Part shown: one piece after another, positions 1 through 7,414 of the stretch
Numbering within the stretch: the stretch's first letter is position 1
Layout of the letters: the number at the start of each line of letters is the position of its first letter
Assembly (NCBI GenBank): GCA_937950605.1
Contig: CALFDA010000091.1
Span: forward strand, 1 to 7,960
DNA length: 7,960 nt
Direction of reading: 5' to 3'
From: an uncultured PS1 clade bacterium
GTDB lineage: Bacteria; Pseudomonadota; Gammaproteobacteria; PS1; Pseudothioglobaceae
Position numbers and translations under genes: made by a program
Notes under the pieces: model-generated
Seen by the model: only the letters and a program-made list of their open reading frames with translations
What the model was told of the DNA's origin: nothing
Database searches by the model: none

Positions 1-1
1 C

Positions 2-67
2 ACTTTGCTTGATGGTAGGCGAATTTGGAATGAGAAAAACTTAGGAAATAACTTAGAGCAAATTTAA
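2..67 (+). CDS. Possible 3' end of an unidentified gene, cut by the left edge
   Basis: Reading from base 2, an open frame of 21 codons runs from the window edge to a TAA at 65-67, giving a tail that ends in NLGNNLEQI. The other two + frames close early, at 10-12 and 42-44. The residue mix (DGRRIWNEKNLGNN) looks like ordinary protein rather than a random AT-rich translation. If real, the gene converges on res, with 77 bases between the two stop codons. It is too short to assign a family, and an open frame of this length can arise by chance. Confidence 0.35.
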   Translation, partial: TLLDGRRIWNEKNLGNNLEQI

Positions 68-71
68 TCTA

Positions 72-111
72 ACAGATGTCTTGAGATTTTTAGTTGCTAC
101 AGATGTCTTGA
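72..111. repeat. Two 13-bp direct repeats downstream of res
   Basis: ACAGATGTCTTGA occurs at 72-84 and again at 99-111, a 27-bp period. Each copy is followed by a similar T-rich stretch ending in TTTAG or TTTTAG. The repeats lie in the short gap between the possible left-edge gene tail and the end of res. They may be a duplication left by a recombination event or the end of a longer repeat array; nothing in the window assigns a role. Confidence 0.6.
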
Positions 112-121
112 TTTTAGAGGT

Positions 122-141
122 GGTGTTGGGTTGGGTTGGGG
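122..141 (+). repeat. (TTGGG)3 G-rich tract beside the res stop codon
   Basis: Three tandem TTGGG units occupy 126-140, preceded by GG at 122-123 and ending in GGGG at 138-141. The tract stops three bases short of the res stop codon, which begins at 145 on this strand. The G-runs lie on the + strand, so the res transcript would carry C-runs here. Three runs of at least three G plus one GG fit a two-tetrad quadruplex, which is inference. A related tract lies at 5254-5281 on the other side of the restriction-modification genes. Confidence 0.6.
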
Positions 142-144
142 CTA

Positions 145-3021
145 TTACAAATTATTACTAATTATTTTTTCAATTTCATCGCTATTAAACTGTGTTTTAA
201 ATTCAACTTTAACATTACTGTTAATATTTTTAAAAAAATGCTTTGCGTGTTTTATTTTCTGTTGTTCGTCAACGAATAAATCTCTTTGTTGCTTATCTTT
301 GGTTTCAATAATTAAATTTAAGGTTTGTTCGCCTTGATTATCTTTAATCACATAAGCAAAATCAGGGGAATAACTAAAACCGCCTGCCACAGGTATTTTG
401 ATAGAGTTTTTAGGTATTTTGGTAAAAACAACTACATCTAATATATCTGTTGCAATATTGTCTTCTTCCATAAATGAATCATAAAACAACTCTTTAAACA
501 AATAATTATCTGCAACTTTTTTATGACTAGAAAACATGCCAACGCTAGAGGCATCAATTTGTGTTTTTGCATCGCCTGTATCATCAGTTAGTTTTGTGGG
601 GTGAATTTTGTTAGATATTTTTTTGTACCCAACATTAAACTTGTGGATAGCATTATCTAGCAGATATTTATTAAAACCATTTTTTATAATGCCAATAGTT
701 TGCTCATTCATATAATGGTTAATATTCAACTTATTTTTTAACCTTATAAATACCTGATGAATAGTTTTAATATTTATGTTTATATTGTTTGCCAAAGAGA
801 TTAAAAACTCTTTATAACTCATTGTTGAAATATGAATTAATTGGTTTTTTGTAATGTCTAAATTTTGATAATAGGCAATAGAATCATCAGATTGTAATTT
901 TTTAGTTTTGAACTCTATGCCTTGTGGTTTGAATTGGTTTAAATTGTTTTCAAAATATTTAATTAATAGTTGTTTGAATTGATCTTCGTTATCTACTTTA
1001 TATTCTAAAACCACTTTTTGATTGATTGCCTCCCACAAGGCTTTAAGTTGTGGATATTTTTCCCTTCTTATAGTGGCTTTAGGTTTTTTGTTGGTATTGC
1101 TTCTAATTTTTGCTTTGTTTAATGTTTTATTAATTGGATATAGCTCTTGTAGTTTTTTATATCCACCCGTTTTAAAATTATTATTACGCTCAATAATTTT
1201 TTCTTCGTCTAATTTTTCTAACAGTTCATTTTCGTCAATATTACAAGCATCGATAATATCATCTATCATGGATTGAGTTAATGTTGGCGCATCTTGCGTC
1301 CAATTATTATTAGATTTTTCGTTGATTTCACCAACAAGGTTATCAACAAAATCACTTTCGGTAAAATCAACATAATAGTTTAGATAAAAATCCTCGTCTT
1401 TTACCCTTTGCATATATTCATTCACTGGCAATCTTAGCCCTCTGCCTACTTCTTGCAATTTTGAGGTTGTGCTGCCACTACTTCTTAACTTGCATATTTG
1501 AAAAACATTTGGATTGTCCCAGCCCTCACGCAAAGTCCATTTAGAAAAAATAAAACGTCTTGGATTGTCGATACTTAACAAGGTTTCTTTTTCATGCAAA
1601 ATCTCGTTTATCTCGTTTTGTATTTTTTCATCTTTGTCGCTGTTGTCTTTAGAAAAATATCCACCACTAATAGCATGTATATCTTTTAAAGATTTTTTTA
1701 AATAGTTTTTGTAAAAAGAATCGGTTTCAGTTTTTAATAATTTTTTAATATGGGCTATGGCTGTTGTTTCAAAATGTTGTCTTAATTTTCCGTTTTTATC
1801 TCTAAAACTTTCAATATCATCAATAAAAAACAATGTAAGGGGCTTGATTCGGACATCTCTTGTTAAAAATGTCTTTTCTATTTCAAAATGTTTGGATATT
1901 GCTTGTTCTAGCATTTTGTTTTGAATGCTTTGGGCGTAACTATAAGGGTTTATTTTTTCTCCTCGCCTTAGTTCTAAGCCGTTAGACAGTTGCACAATGG
2001 TTTTATTTAGCCTTTCAATCACCAGCCCTGACATTTCACGATGAATTTTTTCTAAACTTTCACCTTTTAGTAATTTATATGTGGTTTTTTTGCTGTTAGC
2101 ATTTAGCTCAAATTCTGCTTCTTTGCCATTAGTTTTTTTCAAAGTAACAAAAGTTTTATCGCCTTGTGTAAATTCTTCAACATGGGCTATTACGCCTTTA
2201 ACTAAATTGTCATTAAATGATTGAAGCGCGGTTAATTGGTACAAAAGATTTTCATATTGCTGATTAAAAGTAGCGCCATATCTAAAAATGTATTGGGATT
2301 CTAATTTTTTGATGTTTTGCCAAGTTTTGTTTTGCTTGGCGAATTTATGCGGTTCATCGACGATGGTAATAGGTTGTATTGATTGAATAGCCTGAAAAGG
2401 TGATGAGTATTTATCAAACAACTGGACATCAAAGGTTTTACTCATCGTCTCAGAATTAATCATGCCCGCATTGATAACAAGAATATGAATATCAGGGTTA
2501 ATGCTGATATTCGCCTCTACAAACTCCCGCACTGCCTGTGGCATTGTGTCTTTTTTGCCTCTTTTTGCTTTTTTGCTTGCAACAATATAGGTTTTTATCT
2601 GTTTGTTATAATCTTGCCCAAAATGCTCTTTGGTGGCTTTGGCAGTAAGAAAATTCACCGTACCCGCTTTGATTGATAAAGTTGGCACAACAACCACAAA
2701 TTTTGACAAACCTAGATTTTTATTTAACTCAAAAATCATTTTGGTATAAGTATAAGTCTTGCCCGTGCCTGTTTCCATTGATATATCTAAAGTTCTGCTA
2801 TTTTTATTGCTGTGTTGTGGATCGATTTTGTTGTCTTGTTGTAGTTGTTTGATGTTGTGCGCATAAGCATAAATATCGTTAAATTGAATAACAGGGTTGG
2901 ATATGCTTGCTTGTGATTTATCTGCCAGAGGCTTGGCAAATGCACCATCAAAAACTTTTAGTACGCTATTAATTGCCGCTTGTTGGTGGGCAAGATTGCG
3001 CTCAAAGTTAAACCCTGCCAT
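145..3021 (-). CDS. res: Type III restriction enzyme, Res subunit (helicase-nuclease)
   Basis: This 958-residue protein is the DNA-translocating and cleaving subunit of a Type III restriction-modification complex; it acts in the cytoplasm bound to Mod. The superfamily 2 motor motifs appear in order: motif I ETGTGKT at 83-89, motif Ia around VVVVPTLS at 109-116, motif II DEPH at 222-225, a GAT motif III-like segment at 249-251, motif V around REGWDNPN at 498-505, and motif VI QEVGRGLR at 523-530. The C-terminal nuclease shows PD at 886-887 and ETK at 906-908, the PD...ExK arrangement of Type III Res proteins. Length is usual for the family, and no internal stop or frameshift is seen. The ATG lies one base after the mod stop and has an AGG seven bases upstream inside the end of mod, so translation is probably coupled. 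All key residues seen are intact, so an active enzyme is expected. Confidence 0.95.
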   Translation of the reverse strand: MAGFNFERNLAHQQAAINSVLKVFDGAFAKPLADKSQASISNPVIQFNDIYAYAHNIKQLQQDNKIDPQHSNKNSRTLDISMETGTGKTYTYTKMIFELNKNLGLSKFVVVVPTLSIKAGTVNFLTAKATKEHFGQDYNKQIKTYIVASKKAKRGKKDTMPQAVREFVEANISINPDIHILVINAGMINSETMSKTFDVQLFDKYSSPFQAIQSIQPITIVDEPHKFAKQNKTWQNIKKLESQYIFRYGATFNQQYENLLYQLTALQSFNDNLVKGVIAHVEEFTQGDKTFVTLKKTNGKEAEFELNANSKKTTYKLLKGESLEKIHREMSGLVIERLNKTIVQLSNGLELRRGEKINPYSYAQSIQNKMLEQAISKHFEIEKTFLTRDVRIKPLTLFFIDDIESFRDKNGKLRQHFETTAIAHIKKLLKTETDSFYKNYLKKSLKDIHAISGGYFSKDNSDKDEKIQNEINEILHEKETLLSIDNPRRFIFSKWTLREGWDNPNVFQICKLRSSGSTTSKLQEVGRGLRLPVNEYMQRVKDEDFYLNYYVDFTESDFVDNLVGEINEKSNNNWTQDAPTLTQSMIDDIIDACNIDENELLEKLDEEKIIERNNNFKTGGYKKLQELYPINKTLNKAKIRSNTNKKPKATIRREKYPQLKALWEAINQKVVLEYKVDNEDQFKQLLIKYFENNLNQFKPQGIEFKTKKLQSDDSIAYYQNLDITKNQLIHISTMSYKEFLISLANNININIKTIHQVFIRLKNKLNINHYMNEQTIGIIKNGFNKYLLDNAIHKFNVGYKKISNKIHPTKLTDDTGDAKTQIDASSVGMFSSHKKVADNYLFKELFYDSFMEEDNIATDILDVVVFTKIPKNSIKIPVAGGFSYSPDFAYVIKDNQGEQTLNLIIETKDKQQRDLFVDEQQKIKHAKHFFKNINSNVKVEFKTQFNSDEIEKIISNNL

Positions 3022-3022
3022 A

Positions 3023-4972
3023 TTAATACCTAATTACTCTATCTAATTCAATCTGTTTTTTGTTTTTATAACTACTCAAAGCCTCGCTAATTTCTCGTTG
3101 ATGTTTGCTTTCGAAGTTATAACCAAACAAAATTATTGTATTAGGTTGAAAATCTTTGTCATCATCTAGTTTTTCTAATAAGGCTTGTAAATCATTGGTA
3201 GTCCAGCCTTTATCCATTAAATAAAGTTTGTTATCAACGTAGTCCGCTTTGTATGTGTCTAAAATAATGGTTTTAGTCTTGGCGCTGAGTTTAACACCGT
3301 CATTGACTATCCATGAAGTAAGCAACGCCTCTAAATCCTCATCGGATAATTGTGTGCCGTCAAATAAATCTTGTTGCTCGTCTAACTCATCTATTGCATC
3401 AAAATAACCTTTAAACATTGGCAAGGTTGCAAATACTTTAAAACCAAAATCCTGTTTGGACAAATCTTTTTTATCTTTTGCTTTGGCTTTTTTGTTATCT
3501 ATTTGAATCTTTTTAGCTGCTCTTATAATTCGCTCTTTACATATATCAAAAATTGTGGGGTTATTATTGCCTAACTCATTTTTAACGAAATCATAAGCAG
3601 TTTTGTTTTTGTTTTCATCTATTGATTCGTCTAATTGCACCATAATAAATTTTCTATTGCCGCCATCTTGTGCGTTGAGTTGCATAACCGCATCGGCGGT
3701 AGTGCCAGAGCCTGCGAAGAAGTCTAAAATAATTCCATTTTTATTTTTTTTAGGACTAAACAGCGAAAGCATTCTTTTGATTAATTTAGTCGGTTTGGGA
3801 AAAGTAAAAGCATCAAACTTCATTAACTCCTTAATTTCTTTAGTTCCCATATCAACAGTGCCAGTTTCTTTGTGTTTCCAGAGGTTTATAGGTGTCATAC
3901 CTTCATCAAGTTCAGATAAAAATCTCTTTATTCTAGGATATATTGCCTTTCCGTCTGTTCCCCAATGTAGCCTATTTTCTTTTAACAAAGTTTTGTATTT
4001 TTCTTCTCCAACCTTCCACGCATTAGTTGGGTGATTAATTTTTTCTCCTGTATTAGGATTTTTTATTGTGTATGTTAAGTTTGGTCTTGCTTCACTTGTA
4101 ATTTGGTTTACAAACGAAACACTTGTCCATACTCCTCTGTAATCATTATCAGGGTTTGAATAGCCGTCTTGACGGTTATTGTCTCTTTCCTCTCTTAAAA
4201 CACTAATTAATGATGACTTTCTGTATAAAACAACATGCTCGGTAGAGTTAGTCATTAATTTAGCATTATTGCTTCTCCCATAACGCTTTTCCCAAATTAT
4301 ATTACCAACAAAATTCTCCTCCCCAAACACCTCATCACATAGCAGTTTAAGTTGTGCTTGCTCATTATCATCAATCGAGATAAAAATTACTCCGTCATCA
4401 GTGAGTAGTTCTCTAGCAATATACAGGCGTGGATAGATAAAAGTAAGCCATGCGCTGTGTGAGTTGGATTTTGAATTAGTAAAGTCTAGGATTCTTTGTG
4501 CATCATCTGCTTCAAGCCCTGCTAGGCGTTGTAGTTGTTCGTTGGTAAATTTTCTGTTGTCTTGATAAACAAAATCACCACCGCCTGTGTTATAAGGCGG
4601 ATCAATATAGATCATTTTTATACTTTGACTATAAGCATTGCGCAAGTGTTTTAGAACTTCTAAATTATCGCCCTTAATCAGTAAGTTTTCACTGTTTTTA
4701 TTTATTGGTTTTTGGTTGTGTTGTGTATCTTCTTTGAGTAGTGTTAGGGGTTGCTCATTCGCTAGTAGTCTTGCATAAGATTTACCTAGCCAGTTAAGGC
4801 TATAACTTTCTTTTGACAAATTTAGCCCTGTTTGTTGCACAAGCTCTTGCATTTTGTCAGCAATAAAATCACCATTTTTATCAAAACACTGGGGGAAGTT
4901 GGTTTTTAAAATCTCCAGTTGTTTGCTGTTGCTAGTAGTGTTAGAGTTGTCGAATGTTTTTTGTTGGTTCAT
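3023..4972 (-). CDS. mod: Type III DNA methyltransferase, Mod subunit (N6-adenine)
   Basis: This 649-residue protein should transfer a methyl group from S-adenosylmethionine to adenine N6 in the system's asymmetric recognition site, and it also provides sequence recognition to the Mod-Res complex. The catalytic motif DPPYNTG is at 124-130. The SAM-binding motif DFFAGSG is at 417-423, within DFFAGSGTT. DPPY lying before FxGxG is the beta-class order typical of Type III Mod. The stretch between them, roughly 230-390, should contain the target recognition domain and is the part that cannot be read for specificity. The ATG at 4972 has a weak AGAAG ribosome site close upstream. No tetranucleotide or long homopolymer repeat is present in the coding region, unlike the phase-variable mod genes of some pathogens. 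The only nearby slippage-prone tract is T8 (+ strand) at 4995-5002 in the leader. It forms an operon with res. Confidence 0.95.
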   Translation of the reverse strand: MNQQKTFDNSNTTSNSKQLEILKTNFPQCFDKNGDFIADKMQELVQQTGLNLSKESYSLNWLGKSYARLLANEQPLTLLKEDTQHNQKPINKNSENLLIKGDNLEVLKHLRNAYSQSIKMIYIDPPYNTGGGDFVYQDNRKFTNEQLQRLAGLEADDAQRILDFTNSKSNSHSAWLTFIYPRLYIARELLTDDGVIFISIDDNEQAQLKLLCDEVFGEENFVGNIIWEKRYGRSNNAKLMTNSTEHVVLYRKSSLISVLREERDNNRQDGYSNPDNDYRGVWTSVSFVNQITSEARPNLTYTIKNPNTGEKINHPTNAWKVGEEKYKTLLKENRLHWGTDGKAIYPRIKRFLSELDEGMTPINLWKHKETGTVDMGTKEIKELMKFDAFTFPKPTKLIKRMLSLFSPKKNKNGIILDFFAGSGTTADAVMQLNAQDGGNRKFIMVQLDESIDENKNKTAYDFVKNELGNNNPTIFDICKERIIRAAKKIQIDNKKAKAKDKKDLSKQDFGFKVFATLPMFKGYFDAIDELDEQQDLFDGTQLSDEDLEALLTSWIVNDGVKLSAKTKTIILDTYKADYVDNKLYLMDKGWTTNDLQALLEKLDDDKDFQPNTIILFGYNFESKHQREISEALSSYKNKKQIELDRVIRY

Positions 4973-5017
4973 TGTCTTCTGATGTTTTTCTGCGTTTTTT
5001 TTGCTTGTATTTTAGTA

Positions 5018-5050
5018 ATATGGGTAAATTATTGAGTTTTTTACCCATAT
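5018..5050. promoter_or_regulatory. 11-bp perfect inverted repeat upstream of mod
   Basis: ATATGGGTAAA at 5018-5028 is repeated as its exact reverse complement at 5040-5050, with an 11-base spacer. With one bulged base (5017), AGT at 5014-5016 and ACT at 5051-5053 lengthen the dyad to 14 pairs. It sits 45-78 bases upstream of the mod start codon. Neither strand has a T-run directly after it, which argues against a simple terminator. An operator for a regulator of mod-res or a hairpin in the mod leader are both possible. No controller gene is present in the window. Confidence 0.55.
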
Positions 5051-5222
5051 ACTTAAAAGGGTATTTTTCAGCATGTTATACTCGAATATCATTTTGTAGT
5101 ATAGACAATAATTTAAGGTTAATAAAATACTTGTTTTTGCCAATCTTAATGCTGTTCATTAGTTTGATAGTTTCTAAGTCATTTAGATATTTTTAGGCAG
5201 TTCTTCTACTAGCAAATATAAG

Positions 5223-5245
5223 AAAAAACCTAGCCTATTTTAGGC
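5223..5245 (-). terminator. Possible Rho-independent terminator of the lolCD operon
   Basis: On the minus strand GCCTA, a three-base AAA loop and TAGGC form a 5-bp hairpin (5245-5233). TAGG and six T residues (5228-5223) follow. An alternative 4-bp stem, CCTA with the second TAGG (5232-5229), would abut the T-run directly. The site is about 175 bases past the lolD stop and ahead of mod, so it could separate the two operons. The stem is short and the distance is long, so this is a moderate call. Confidence 0.4.
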
Positions 5246-5253
5246 AATCCGTA

Positions 5254-5281
5254 TGGTGTTTTGTGGGGTTGGGCAGTTGGG
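5254..5281 (+). repeat. G-rich tract resembling the one downstream of res
   Basis: TGGTGTT at 5254-5260 is followed by GGGG (5265-5268), GGG (5271-5273) and GGG (5279-5281). The tract at 121-141 likewise starts with TGGTGTT (121-127) and continues into GGGTTGGG. Both are preceded by ATTTTAG (111-117 and 5237-5243), though at different spacing. The two tracts have the same orientation and bracket the mod-res operon. They could be remnants of a direct repeat or members of a dispersed intergenic family. Confidence 0.45.
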
Positions 5282-5419
5282 TTTATTGTTTAAAATATGG
5301 TTAATTGCTTTATATTAAAATATTCCAAAAAGCTATAACAATTAGTCGTGTTAAGAACAGCCGAATTTCTTCTTTTATTAACTTGCACGATAATTCTATC
5401 TTTTGTGCTTGACACATGC

Positions 5420-6091
5420 TCATACTAACATTCCATTTTTTAGGGTTAAAAAGTCGTCCATTTTTTTGGCAATATTCATATCATGAGTAACCAAAATTAA
5501 GGCGGATTTTTTTTGTTGCTTGAGTTCCATCATCAATCCTAAAACCTCTTGTGTATTTTTTGTATCTAAGTTGCCTGTAGGCTCATCGGCTAGCAAACAA
5601 TTTGGATTATTAATCAAAGCACGTGCAACAGCAACGCGTTGACGCTGACCTCCAGAGAGTTGTGCAGGACGATGATTAAGGCGATTTTGTAGACCAATAT
5701 CTTTAAGTATCTGACTAGATTTTTCGAGTGCTATTTGTGTATTCTCGCCACGAATCAACAATGGCATTGCCACATTATACAAAGCACTAAAATCTTTTAG
5801 CAGATGATGAAATTGATAAACAAACCCTAAATGTTGCGCGCGAAGATTGGTTATTTCTTCTTCATTAAGTTGTGATAAATCGTATCCATTAACAAAAACC
5901 TTTCCACTAATAGGCTGGCTGATGCCACCCAATAAATTTAATAGGCTAGATTTTCCACAGCCAGATTGTCCAACGATAGCAAGTGATTGAGCGCTGTCAA
6001 TTTCTAAATTTAATCCGTTTAATACTTTTGTGTGAATCTTGCCGTTAGTATAGGCATAACTCAAATCTTGACACTTAATAATTTTATTCAT
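5420..6091 (-). CDS. lolD: Lipoprotein-releasing system ATPase LolD
   Basis: This ABC ATPase powers release of outer-membrane lipoproteins from the inner membrane to the periplasmic carrier LolA, acting on the cytoplasmic face with a LolC/E-type permease. In the 223-residue protein, Walker A GQSGCGKS is at 41-48, the Q-loop Q93 lies within YQFHHLL (92-98, a run characteristic of LolD), the LSGGQ signature is at 145-149, Walker B ends in DE at 169-170 and the H-loop histidine is H203. I chose the ATG at 6091 over an upstream in-frame ATG at 6127. It gives the usual MNK...-like LolD N-terminus and nearly the usual length (about 230), and it overlaps the permease stop by 8 bp, while the longer frame adds 12 unconserved residues buried in the permease gene. 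The overlap indicates translational coupling. All catalytic motifs are intact. Confidence 0.95.
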   Translation of the reverse strand: MNKIIKCQDLSYAYTNGKIHTKVLNGLNLEIDSAQSLAIVGQSGCGKSSLLNLLGGISQPISGKVFVNGYDLSQLNEEEITNLRAQHLGFVYQFHHLLKDFSALYNVAMPLLIRGENTQIALEKSSQILKDIGLQNRLNHRPAQLSGGQRQRVAVARALINNPNCLLADEPTGNLDTKNTQEVLGLMMELKQQKKSALILVTHDMNIAKKMDDFLTLKNGMLV

Positions 6092-7319
6092 AATTAAGCA
6101 CTTCTGAGATTTGCAATTTTCCCGCACGTTTTGCAGGGTAAATAGTTGCTATTACTGATAAAAACAAGGTGCCTAACACTACCATAATAATATCGTTTAA
6201 GTGAATTTTAGAAGGAAACCGATCAATATAAAAAACATCTTGAGGAAAAAATTGAAAACCTAATAATGCCTCAATACCGCTAACGACATACTCGATATTA
6301 AGCGCAAGTAAAATGCCTAAAATTACGCCAATGACAATGCCTATAATATCAATAGTAACGCCTTGATAAAAGAATAATTTGACAATGCGTTTTGGTGTCA
6401 TTCCAAGGGTTCTCAGAATAGCAATATCTGCTTTTCTATCGGCAACCATCATTATCATCATCGACACAATATTAAAAGCAACTATGACAATAATTAGCGA
6501 CAATATAATACTAATCATTTGTTTTTCAAGATTAAGTGCTTTGATGAGGTTGGCTTTTTGTTGCGTCCAATCGACGCCATAATATTGTGAGGAATCTAGG
6601 TTATTGAGTACCTCGTTGGTAATCCTTTTGGCATTAAACAAATCATCAACTTTGAGTCGAATACCACTAACTTTGTCTTGCATTTTGTATAGTAACTGTG
6701 CTTGATGTAGGTCAATAAAAGCTAAATTATTATCATATTCATTAATACCTGCATCAAAAATGCCACTAACTGTAAAACTCTTAAATTTCGGTTTTATGCC
6801 CATAATATTAGTAGATGGTTGTGGTGTTAGCAAGGCAATTTTATCGCCAACGACCACACCTAATTTAGCAGACAATCCAGCTCCGATTAGAATTCCCAAT
6901 TCATCTAATTGTGCATGACCAAATTTGACGTTATCCAGCAAGACAGAGGTTGTTTTTTCTAATTTCGGTTTGATGCCTCTAACGCTAATGCCTTGTGAAC
7001 CAAACTGTGTGCTGATGAGTGCATATTTTTCTATATAAGGCGCGGCACTGATAACATTTGAGTGCTGATTAATCTTTGTGAGTAGTTTTTGCCAGTTGTT
7101 AATTGCACCACTATGTCCTGTGATATAAGAGTGTGAAATAGCACCTAGCACTCTATCTCTTAACTCTTGGTGAAATCCATTCATAACCGATAATATAGTA
7201 ATGAGTGTCATAACACTAAGTGCCAAACTAATAATAGAAATGCTAGAAATGAAAGAAACCAAACCTGTTTTTTGGTTAGAACGCAAATATTGGTTGGAAA
7301 TTTTAAATTCAATACTCAT
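6084..7319 (-). CDS. lolC: Lipoprotein-releasing permease, LolC/LolE family
   Basis: This 411-residue inner-membrane protein is the transmembrane partner of LolD. It has the family layout: one membrane helix near 20-47, a large periplasmic domain from about 48 to 267, then three helices near 268-292, 320-342 and 374-396. The opening YLRSNQKTGLVSFIS and LSVMNGFHQELRDRVLG (43-59) closely match LolC/LolE N-termini. The cytoplasmic coupling segment follows the second helix, around ADRKADIAILRTLGMTPKRI (293-312). The stretch 164-180 (LTPQPSTNIMGIKPKFK) aligns by position with the loop that contacts LolA in LolC, which is inference. An in-frame TGA lies 18 bases upstream of the ATG, so no longer ATG start exists; its own ribosome site is poor. 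No second permease gene is next to lolD, so this may be a LolF-type protein acting as a homodimer, and the choice of lolC over lolE or lolF is uncertain. Confidence 0.9.
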   Translation of the reverse strand: MSIEFKISNQYLRSNQKTGLVSFISSISIISLALSVMTLITILSVMNGFHQELRDRVLGAISHSYITGHSGAINNWQKLLTKINQHSNVISAAPYIEKYALISTQFGSQGISVRGIKPKLEKTTSVLLDNVKFGHAQLDELGILIGAGLSAKLGVVVGDKIALLTPQPSTNIMGIKPKFKSFTVSGIFDAGINEYDNNLAFIDLHQAQLLYKMQDKVSGIRLKVDDLFNAKRITNEVLNNLDSSQYYGVDWTQQKANLIKALNLEKQMISIILSLIIVIVAFNIVSMMIMMVADRKADIAILRTLGMTPKRIVKLFFYQGVTIDIIGIVIGVILGILLALNIEYVVSGIEALLGFQFFPQDVFYIDRFPSKIHLNDIIMVVLGTLFLSVIATIYPAKRAGKLQISEVLNYE

Positions 7320-7338
7320 AAAACTGATGTTTTGTCAT
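7309..7338 (-). CDS. Possible 9-residue leader peptide overlapping the permease start
   Basis: A minus-strand ATG at 7338 opens a nine-codon frame (MTKHQFYEY) that ends in TGA at 7309-7311, just past the permease ATG at 7319 and in a different frame. A GGGGTG run lies about six bases upstream of this ATG, a better ribosome-binding candidate than anything before the permease ATG. Ribosomes finishing the small frame could restart on the permease. Frames this small occur often by chance. Confidence 0.2.
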   Translation of the reverse strand: MTKHQFYEY

Positions 7339-7414
7339 AATCAGCACCCCAATTTCAAATCCATAGGCACATTTATTGTCTGATAATACCCGATTCAAAC
7401 ATTGTTTGTAGTGT

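Larger units (their letters stand above)
4973..5419. other. 447-bp gene-free region between lolD and mod
   Basis: No credible coding frame is present. The one + strand frame of some size here begins inside mod and has no family features. Reading from the mod side, it holds a T8 run (4995-5002), the dyad at 5018-5050, a looser 6-bp inverted pair TATACT/AGTATA (5077-5082 and 5098-5103), a terminator-like hairpin at 5223-5245 and a G-rich tract at 5254-5281. The promoter for mod-res should lie here. A minus-strand TATAAC (plus GTTATA, 5075-5080) could be a -10, but I see no good -35 for it. The remaining sequence, about 5282-5419, shows nothing recognisable. Confidence 0.6.

Noticed and set aside
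3603..4034. 143-codon + strand open frame inside mod
   Set aside because: It is antisense to the conserved methyltransferase, including the FxGxG region, so it is a shadow of the real gene.
145..4972. A novel defence system rather than a standard one
   Set aside because: Motif order, gene order and lengths all match ordinary Type III restriction-modification, and no extra gene lies within the operon.
4995..5002. T8 run in the mod leader as a phase-variation tract
   Set aside because: Eight-base homopolymers are common in such AT-rich DNA. This one is outside the reading frame, and no longer simple repeat typical of phase-variable mod genes is present.
4954..5196. 80-codon + strand open frame spanning the mod start and intergenic DNA
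   Set aside because: It begins antisense inside mod, has a low-complexity F/L/S-rich composition typical of AT-rich antisense reading, and shows no domain features or clear ribosome site.
6092..6127. 12-residue N-terminal extension of LolD from the upstream ATG
   Set aside because: The extension (MRENCKSQKCLI) lies within the permease gene and does not resemble LolD N-termini. The ATG at 6091 fits length and spacing better.
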